This document shows positions 53,351-61,900 of a DNA stretch of 64,000 bases, piece after piece (within the stretch, counting starts at the first letter, position 1; each line of letters begins with the position of its first letter). The DNA comes from Dactylis glomerata (lineage: Eukaryota > Streptophyta > Magnoliopsida > Poales > Poaceae): NCBI GenBank assembly GCA_007115705.1, contig QXEO01001020.1, forward strand, positions 310,001 through 374,000, given 5' to 3'. The translations under genes were made by a program, and so were the position numbers. The notes below the pieces were generated by a model, which saw nothing but the letters and a program-made list of their open reading frames with translations, searched no databases and was not told where the DNA came from.

Positions 53351-54887
53351 TGATACGTCTCAAACGTATCTATAATTCTTGATGCTCCATGCTTTGTTTT
53401 ACACCATTTGCCTATTGTTTCGTTACACTTAGTGGCATTTTTATACATATTCCGGAACTAACCTATTAACGAAGTGCCACAGTGCCAGTTTCCTGTTTTC
53501 TGCTATTTTTGTGTTTCAGAAGTGATACACAGGAAATATTCTCGGAATTGGACGAAACAAGTTCCTGAAGTCATATTTCACCGGGGAGCTCCCAAACATC
53601 CGAAGACCTGACGGAGAGGGGCCACGTGGGCCCCAGACACAGGGGCGGTGCGGCCACCCCCCTGGCCGCGCCAGCCCCGTGTGAGGGGGCGTGGGACCCC
53701 CTCTGACATCGTCCTTTCGCCTATATATACCCCCTGACGAGAAAAACCTAAGTCCCCGATCAGATTTCTAGAAAGAGTTCCGTAGCTCCGCCACCGCCAC
53801 CGACGAATTTCGGGGGACAGAAGTCTCTGTTCCGGCACCCTGCCGGGACGGGGAAGTGCCCCCGGAGCCATCTCCATCGGTCTCCATCGCCGTCTCCGCC
53901 GTCTCCATCGACCTCACCGCCATCTCCATCAACCTTGCTGTCTCCTATGATGAGGAGGGAGTAGTTCATCCCCGGGGCTGAGGGCTCTACCGGTAGCTAT
54001 GTGGTTCACCTCTCTCTCCCATGATGTGATCTTTATGTGATCGTGAGCTTTGTATCATGTTGAACAAGTACATGTTATTATTCAGATATTTTGTGTACTC
54101 TAGTGATATTATTAAAGTAATCTATTCCTCCTGTTATGGTGTAACGGTGACAGTGCGTGCATCATGGTGGTACTTGGTTTAGGCTACGATTGTGATCCCT
54201 TGTGGATTATGAGAATAATTATTGCTATGATAGTTTGAGTGATTTATTCCTCCTTTCATGGTGTAAAGGTGTGAGTGCGTGCACCGTGTTAGTACTTGGT
54301 CTAAGTTGCAATGATTTCTATCTTGAATTGTGATCTGATTTGGATATCTCTATGAGTGGTGTTTGTCAAGTACTTGATGAACTTTAAGGGGTGCTTCCGT
54401 AGCCACTACACAGTGATTAGTGTTATTTAATAGGAGAGTAATTTAGAGTACCTTAGCAAGAGAAGTTACTTGTTCATTCATGTTATATTGTTGAGAGTGT
54501 GTCCACTAGTGAAAGTATGATCCCTAGGCCTTGTTTCCAAGCTTTGCATATCGTTTACTTGCTATTTTATTACTTGTTTGCTCGCAGCGATATTTATTTC
54601 ACATCACGTTTGCTACTTATAATCATCTATACCACTTGTATTTCACTATCTCTTCGCCGAACTAGTGCACCTATACATTTGACAAGTGTATTGGGTGTGT
54701 TGGGGACACAAGAGACTTTCTGTATCGTAATTGCAGGGTTGCTTGAGAGGGATAGCTTTGACCTCAAACCTCCCTGAGTTCGATAAACCTTGGGTGATCC
54801 ACTTAAGGGAAACTTGCTGCTGTTCTACAAACCTCTGCACTTGGAGGCCCAACAAGTGTCTACAAGAATAGAAGTGCGTAGACATCA
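53351..54887 (+). repeat. RT11 5' LTR
   Basis: 1,537 bp, ending GACATCA. The first 230 bases are close to RT3, then it diverges. TATA-like CTATATATA at 53721-53729. A CTCCATC-rich run is at about 53865-53935. Confidence 0.85.
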
Positions 54888-54897
54888 AGCTCTTTTC

Positions 54898-54915
54898 TGG
54901 CGCCGTTGCCGGGGA
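54898..54915 (+). other. RT11 primer-binding site (tRNA-Asp type)
   Basis: TGGCGCCGTTGCCGGGGA ten bases after the LTR, as in RT3. Confidence 0.82.
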
Positions 54916-55027
54916 GGTAAGGTAAAAGGTACTCGCATCCTCCTGTGTGAGTGCTCAGAGTTATTTCCTTTAGATTCTGCAATTATATCTTTTTGTTTCT
55001 TGTTTTTATTTTCACTAGTTAGGCTTA

Positions 55028-55762
55028 ATGGAAAATAAAGAGTTCTTTAGTCTTTTTCCTGATTTTAGATTTGAAGAGAAAATTAAAAATCCTTTGGAGC
55101 TTATTTCGCATAGCAATGTTATTAGTACGAATGCTTTGAATACTGTTAATGCTAATGCTATAGAAAAGTCTAAGCTTGGGGAAGCTGGTTTTGTTGAGTA
55201 TGATATTTTTAGTCCCCCGGCTTTAGTGGAGAAAGTTTGCTCTGATGATATTTTATCTCCCATATGTGATGTTTCTAATGATGCTTGTGCTCCTCATCCT
55301 TTTGAAATACCTATGAAGATTGTTGAACGTGTTAGGAATAACTGCTATTTAGGAGATGGAACTGTCCATCCTGGTGATCATTTGCTTTTTATACATGAAT
55401 TATGCGAGTTGTTCCAGTGTGCAGGTATTTCAATGAACGAAGTTAAGAAGAAGCTATTCTCTTTTTCATTGAAAGGCAGAGCTGAGGAGTGGTATCGGCT
55501 GCTTGAAGATGGTCCATCTATTGACTGGGAGGAAATTGTGCAACTCTTTTATTCTAAATTCTATCCTTCTAGTCAGGTTTATAAAGATAGAAATTACATT
55601 TATAATTTTCATCCGCATGAGGGAGAAAGCATTGCCCAAGCTTGGGGAAGATTGAAGTTACTAATGCATAAATGTCCTATTCATGATCTTCCCCGTAATA
55701 TTGTTATTGATAATTTTTATGCACGGCTTACTCTTCCTGATAAGGATTATTTGGATGCTTCT
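55028..55762 (+). pseudogene. RT11 gag, truncated by RT12
   Basis: 245 codons from the ATG at 55028. The Gag core has KGRAEEWYRLLEDG, the WEEIVQLFYSKFYP block and ESIAQAWGRLKLL, and is open up to the RT12 junction at 55762. Beyond that point the frame reads into RT12 LTR and is not native. Compared with RT1 and RT3, the first 80 residues are different and longer. Confidence 0.8.
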
Positions 55763-56677
55763 TGTCGGTGTAATGGATACCGGGGTATCCCGGTCCACCT
55801 GCTCCTGGGCCCCGTCATCGGCCCATCTTCAGCCCAGGAGATAATCAACAATCTTCAGCACGGAGAAGACCCTCACGAGGAGGCGCCTCGTGAGGAGAAC
55901 GACGACGGAAACCGCTAAGGACCAGAAGACCTCCTCACGAGACCTGCTGGTGAGGAGAGAAGGGACGCCCATGTCAGCTCAGCATGGTTTCGTGCGGAGC
56001 AAGAAGATAACGGGCAGAAGGCCGTGTACCTCCCACGCTACCCCCGACAGGGAGGAGACCAACTTTCGCTGTGCCTGCCTAAAGCGGCACAGTGGCAGTT
56101 GGCCACCCCCCTAAATATAGCATGGACGGTGCAGGGCGCCAGAGGAGGACGTCAGCCTCCTCCACCCACTCCTGTGGACCGGCGCCGCTACCCTACGAAG
56201 ACCAAGTCTACAGAAGAACCTAGTCTACAGCTGTCCTCCCTCCTTGGCCGTGTGTGGCAACCCCTTCCCCAAGAAGATAAGGGGAAGGAGGCCCTTGGCG
56301 CTATAAAAGGAGGGGAGGCCACCCCTTAGAGGAGGCGGTCTGATCGGATCTTCATCTTCTCCAAGCTGCTAGCTGGGCACGCAGGTTCTTCAACCTCTGG
56401 CCAGCTAGAGCTTTGTAACCAAGGCCTTGTACTCCTCGCGAGGTGTCGCGTCGTAATACAAGAAGGCAGGAAGTAGGGGTTTTACCTCACCATGAGGGCC
56501 CTGAACCTGGGTAAAGCTCGGTCTCCCTCTCTGCAGTGCGTTGCGCGTCCGACAATCGAGGCTTCCGTCGCCGTGTTTCGTTGCGATCCAAGATCTCACA
56601 CGTTCAGCCCCCTGCGTTCGAATCTTCGGGTCCGTCGCGTGGTACCCCGTGTTCTTGCGACACGAAATCCATCGACA
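55763..56677 (+). repeat. RT12 5' LTR
   Basis: 915 bp, TGTCGGTGTAATGG to CATCGACA. It aligns over its full length with the RT7 LTR read from the other strand. TATA box CTATAAAAG at 56301-56309. CTCACGAGG/CTCGTGAGG palindromes are at 55871-55897 and 55930-55958. Confidence 0.88.
56301..56309 (+). promoter_or_regulatory. TATA box of RT12 LTR
   Basis: CTATAAAAG, matching the minus-strand site at 35546-35554 in the RT7 LTR. Confidence 0.65.
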
Positions 56678-56882
56678 TTTGGCGCACCAGGTAGGGGGCT
56701 GTGGTGTGTCTTCTTCAAGATCGGCGTCGACATGGGTGACGATCGTCATCACCGTCTTCGCCTTCGCGCTGTCTACGCAAGTCGTCGCCGAGAGCGTCTC
56801 TAGGTCCTCGATGGCCTGGAGGCCATCGGAGAGCGCGAGCCCGAGCAGTACGCGGCCAGTGTTCGGGCGGCTGGAGGCGATG
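56678..56882 (+). other. RT12 primer site and start of leader
   Basis: TTTGGCGCACCAGGTAGGGG directly after the LTR is the primer site; I do not assign the tRNA. The rest is GC-rich leader without a firm start codon. Confidence 0.6.
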
Positions 56883-57807
56883 TGATGAGGACATCCCATC
56901 TATTGATACACCCGCTGTACCTACAGCGGAACACATACAAGGACCCATCACTCGAGCTCGTGCCAAGCAACTTAACTATCAGGTACTTTCGTTTCTTGGA
57001 ACTCTTTCTCACATACATGAGAATATGATGCTGCCTAAATCAGATATGTTTGTTACTCTTAGGAATGATGGACCTAGCATGGATGAGAGGGACAAGCATT
57101 GGAGCATGATCGTGCATGGAGATGGCAGCATGCGTTTGAGGATTGAAGAAGACGCCACGAGTGGAGATTTCAGAACTTTGAAGCCACCATAATGAAGGAT
57201 GAAGACTTGGACGAAATATACAAAGAGCTACTTCATAATTTCGTCCATAAATACATATGGTGCTGCGTCACTTCTATTTTTGGGCCAGGCCCATGTAAAT
57301 TTCGCAGCAAATAAGACAGCCACTTTTAGGAGTCCGAATTTGAGGAGAAAAGGCCTGTTAGGGGTCCGTTCGACCACCCAACCCATGGCTGGTCGCACCC
57401 CTACCTTTTCCTCCTCAAATACCCCCGTAGCCGTCATTAGAACTCGGATTTTGATTAGACTAAAAGTTAGCCCTTGCTGCAACTACGAGCTCGACTTTTG
57501 AGGCCAATCGCCCAGAAGAAGACCGCCTATTCGGAATCCCACCTTTTGAATAAAGCATACATCTTTCATCCGCAATATCTTGATTGCTGTATTAGTTCTT
57601 ACTTGTTCTCGATTTCAGGTAGGAATTAAGACCCTCGCTGGTCAGGCTGATCGTGCACCCACAAGATCAGTAACTCCCGGAGATTGTCCTAGCGATTGCA
57701 TTGGCGCACGAGCTTCGCACGTGTAGTCGGATCGTCAAGCACAAACTCCACCCACCAAATCGACGTATCAAGATCTCATCGAAAGATCGGACACCTTTGC
57801 CCTATCA
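56883..57807 (+). repeat. RT13 5' LTR
   Basis: Starts TGATGAGGACATCCC and ends GCCCTATCA. The first 300 bases also code for the C-terminus of gag-pol when present as the 3' LTR (stop TAA at about 57190). No clear TATA box was seen. Confidence 0.9.
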
Positions 57808-57809
57808 AG

Positions 57810-57820
57810 TGGTATCAGAT
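57810..57820 (+). other. RT13 primer-binding site (initiator tRNA-Met type)
   Basis: TGGTATCAGAT followed by TTC, two bases after the LTR; same as RT5. Confidence 0.8.
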
Positions 57821-58231
57821 TTCAGGTTGCTCGGTGAGATTTACTGTTTTCGTAGTTTAGATTGCATCAGTGTTCATACCTATAAACCACGAAAAAGCCA
57901 AAAAATACAGTTAGGGTTAGATCATCTCGTCCCATAAACCATCCGAGCCTTTGCATTGTCTTTTCAGTTTGCATCGTTGAATTTGTGTCTGCATCCGCGT
58001 GTCGAGTTGCTGGTCTTAGTGTCTGTTCCTTTAGAGTTTCGAGTTCGATTCACCTTAGTCCCGCCGCCGCCGCACGCTTGCACCACTGCTCCGCCATATC
58101 CTTCCACCACCACGCCATATACTTCCGCCACCGCCTTCACATAAGTTCTTGTTCGTTCTTCCCAATTTCATCCGTACCTTTTTCAGAGTCCGTGAGTTAG
58201 GTTTCGGTCGCCAGTCAAGAGGAGGAAGAAG

Positions 58232-58268
<37 letters not shown>

Positions 58269-58968
58269 AACTCCGCATCCAAGTCGGGTTGACCCGTTCC
58301 TACTAGTGCATTCCGAATTCAGTCTGAATTTTGACAGTTCCGTCAGTTTTTTGACGGTTTTCGACAGCAAATTTCAACTGGTCATAACTTTTGCATACGA
58401 ACTCCGTTTTCGACGTGCGAGTACTCAAAATGTTCGTAGCGAAAAGATCTACGTGACCACAACGACTACGTCGTTGTGCGACACCCAGAACTCCCAAAAA
58501 AGGCCGGGAAGGCTGAGTTTTTTGCCCTCCGAAGTTTCAGACCTGACAATTCCTGCAGATCTTCACTTATATTTTGCTTGGGAGCTGTTCCTTTCTGCTT
58601 GTGGGGCCGCGCCGTGACTTCCTTAGTGTTCTCGGCTCGCGTCTCTAGCTTGGTATAGCCTAGGACCAGCACAGTACCGTGGTTGAGCATTCTTTCAACA
58701 TTGCATTGCTGTTTTGACATTTGCTGTATTTTTGCTACCATATAAGCCTTCCTACAGCTCCACATATTTCTGCACGTGCTTTGTATCGACACCTGGTAAT
58801 CGCTTGTGCAATTTTGGGAGTCGCTGTTCTTTGCTGGTTGCATATCACCTTCCTCCTGTTGGGTAAGAACTTGTAAGAGCTTTGTATACCGCTTGACGGA
58901 TTACGCGTGATCCCACCATATTCCGTAGTGCATAGGTATAGATATTTGTGCTTGCTTCCACGCTAACC
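57821..58968 (+). other. RT13 leader with a 31-base poly(A) run
   Basis: About 1.15 kb with no supported frame. An uninterrupted run of 31 A lies at 58235-58265. GGTAAG-type sequences near 58862 are possible splice donors. CCTACAGCTCCACATAT near 58750 matches the RT5 leader. Confidence 0.55.
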
Positions 58969-61900
58969 ATGACAGGAACCCCGAAGGATGATGTTGATCC
59001 AGAGAAGATGACTAGTGCAGAGTTGCATGCCCACTTCACACGGCTGTTGGTGGGGCGTGCACAAGATGTGGACACACGCTTGGGTGATGTTGATTCCAAG
59101 CTTTCTGATGCGATGGACAAGATGGCTGGTCTTGAGGCATCCTTCAACACCAAGCTCGATGCCCGGTTCCAGGAAGTCCTGGCCCGTTTACCACCACTGC
59201 CACGGCCGGCCGTCCCTGTACCACGTGCTCGCCGCGTTCCTCTTACAGCTGCGGCAGCTGCTGCGGCCGCTACGGAGGCGGCCACCCAGGACGGATATGC
59301 TGCTGACGAGGGGGAAAACGAGTTCGAAGATGAAAACGAGCTCGACGAGGACGAGGTCCAACAACCTGCACCTGGCCGTCCGCGGCAATACAACCGCAAC
59401 GCTCGTCCACCTCCGCGTCCGGTACGTGATGATGACCATGTGGCTAAGCTAAAATTAAATATTCCGCCATTTGAGGGTAGATATAATCCTGATGCATATC
59501 TCACTTGGGAATTAGAAGTAGAGCAACGTTTTGCATGTTTACGCTACCCTGAGCATTTGCGTGTTAGTGCTGCTACATGTGAATTTACTGATTTTGCTTC
59601 TATCTGGTGGTCTGAATATTGTCGAGTCAATCATGCTAATATTCCTGCTACTTGGCTTGGTCTAAAACATGCCATGCGTACTCGTTTTGTACCTCCACAT
59701 TATCAACGAGACTTGCTTAAAAAATTAACTCGTTTAGAACAAGGCAAAAATTCTGTACAAGAGTATTATCAAGAGTTACAAACGGGCATGATTCGTTGTG
59801 GTATTGTAGAGGATAATAAAGCTATGCTTGCACGTTTCTTTGGTGGTTTAAATAAGGAGATTCAGCATATTTTAGACTACAAGGAGTACAATACTATTAC
59901 TCGTTTATTTCACCTTGCTTGCAAAGCTGAACTTGAAGTGCAGGATCGTCAACCATCATGGAGAAGACCTAATAATTCTGCAGGTCGTACTTCTTCATGG
60001 TCTGCGCGCCAATCAGCTCCACCTTCTCGTGGGGATGCACCAGGTCCTTCCACCTCCAGGTATACCACGCCGACGTCAAGAACGCCACCTGCTCCTGCTC
60101 CTGCTCCATCACCATCTGCTGGTCCGACACGGAGTTCTTCTTCCATGGCCTCCACGGGGAAGACTCGCGATATTCAATGTCGCAAGTGTTTTGGGTTTGG
60201 TCACATTGAAAAAGAATGCAGAACCAAACGTGTGATGGTGGTACTTGAAGATGGCGAATATGACTCTGCAAGTGATTTTGATGATGATACATTGGCACTT
60301 ATTGCTGCACGTGATGGTGCCAATTCTGATTCTGACAAGGAGATGGAGGTAATGGGAGCTGAAACTGCTGATCAATACAAGAGCTTAGTTGCACAACGTG
60401 TCTTGAGTGTGCAATTGAGCAAGGCTGAGCATGATCAACGCCACAACTTGTTTCAAACAAGAGGCGTTGTTAAGGAGAGAGCTATCCGGATCATCATTGA
60501 TGGAGGGAGTTGTAACAATCTGGCTAGTATTGACATGGTGGAGAAGCTTGCTCTGCCCACACGACAACGACCTCATCCATATTACATTCAATGGTTTGAG
60601 AGCTCCCGTAAGCTCAAGGTAACAAGAACTGCACGCGTGCATTTTACTATTGGTACTTATTCAGATTTTGTTGATTGTGATGTTGTACCTATGCAAGCTT
60701 GTTCTTTGTTACTTGGTAGACCATGGCAATTTGATAGAGAATCTGTACATAATGGTAAAACAAATCAGTATTCTCTTACACATGCTGGCAAGAAAATTGG
60801 ACTTAAACCCATGACTCCGGAACAAATTTTGAAAGATGATCTTGCTAGAGCTAGTAGATTAAAAAATGAGGACAAACATAAGAGTGAGAATCAGATTATT
60901 GCTGCAGATTTTGTACCACCTAAGCATTCTTCTAAATCTGATTCTAACCATGCTACTGAAATTCGTTTGAAGAATCCTTGTTTACTTGCTAGCAAATCTG
61001 ATCTTGCTGAAATTGATGTCAATATTACTCCATGCTATGCTATTATTTGCAAAGAAGTACTGTTTTCATTTGAGGATATGCCTCCTTCTTTGCCACCTGC
61101 GGTTGCTAACCTTTTGCAGGAATACATGGATGTTTTTCCACAAGATGTTCCACCTGGACTTCCACCTATTCGTGGAATAGAACACCAAATTGATTTGATT
61201 CCAGGAGCTTCGCTGCCCAACCGTGCGCCATATCGCACCAATCCTGAAGAAACAAAAGAGATACAACGACAGATCCAGAGTTTATTGGACAAAGGTTATA
61301 TTCGTGAGTCTCTTAGTCCATGCGCTGTTCCTATTATTTTAGTACCTAAGAAAGATGGTTCTTCGCGCATGTGTACTGATTGTCGTGCTATTAATAATAT
61401 TACCATTCGATATCGTCACCCTATACCTCGTTTGGATGACATGCTAGATGAGTTGAGTGGTTCTATTATGTTCTCTAAAGTTGATTTGCGTAGTGGTTAC
61501 CACCAAATTCGTATGCAATTAGGAGATGAATGGAAAACAGCTTTTAAAACTAAGTTCGGTTTATATGAGTGGTTAGTAATGCCGTTTGGTTTAACTAATG
61601 CACCTAGTACCTTTATGAGACTGATGAACGAAGTTTTCCGTGCTTTTATTGGTCGTTTTGTGGTGGTATATTTTGATGACATTCTCATATATAGCAAATC
61701 TTTAGAGGACCATTTGGATCATTTACGTGCTGTTTTCAATGCTTTACGTGATGCACGTTTGTATGGTAATCTTGAGAAGTGCACCTTCTGCACAAATAGA
61801 GTTGCTTTTCTTGGTTATGTTGTTACAGAACAGGGAATTGAAGTTGATCCAGCCAAGATTGAAGCTATTGATAATTGGCCACAGCCCAAGACGGTCACCC

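Larger units (their letters stand above)
53351..55762 (+). mobile_element. RT11: Athila-like element, 5' LTR and gag start, cut by RT12
   Basis: The LTR (53351-54887) starts TGATACGTCTCAAACG. It is followed ten bases on by the tRNA-Asp-type primer site, and a gag frame that RT12 interrupts at 55763. The rest should lie to the right of the window. The Gag differs from RT1 and RT3, so this is a separate family with a related LTR start. Confidence 0.88.
55763..56882 (+). mobile_element. RT12: Tat/RIRE2-like element of the RT7 family, 5' LTR only, cut by RT13
   Basis: The LTR 55763-56677 is followed by a primer site and about 200 bp of leader, where RT13 inserted (56883). Its orientation is opposite to RT7. 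The 5-bp flank on the left is CTTCT; the right end is outside the window. Confidence 0.85.

Noticed and set aside
55763..56329. Continuation of RT11 gag and other frames in the RT12 LTR
   Set aside because: Readthrough from gag into LTR DNA and chance frames in GC-rich LTR, not genes.
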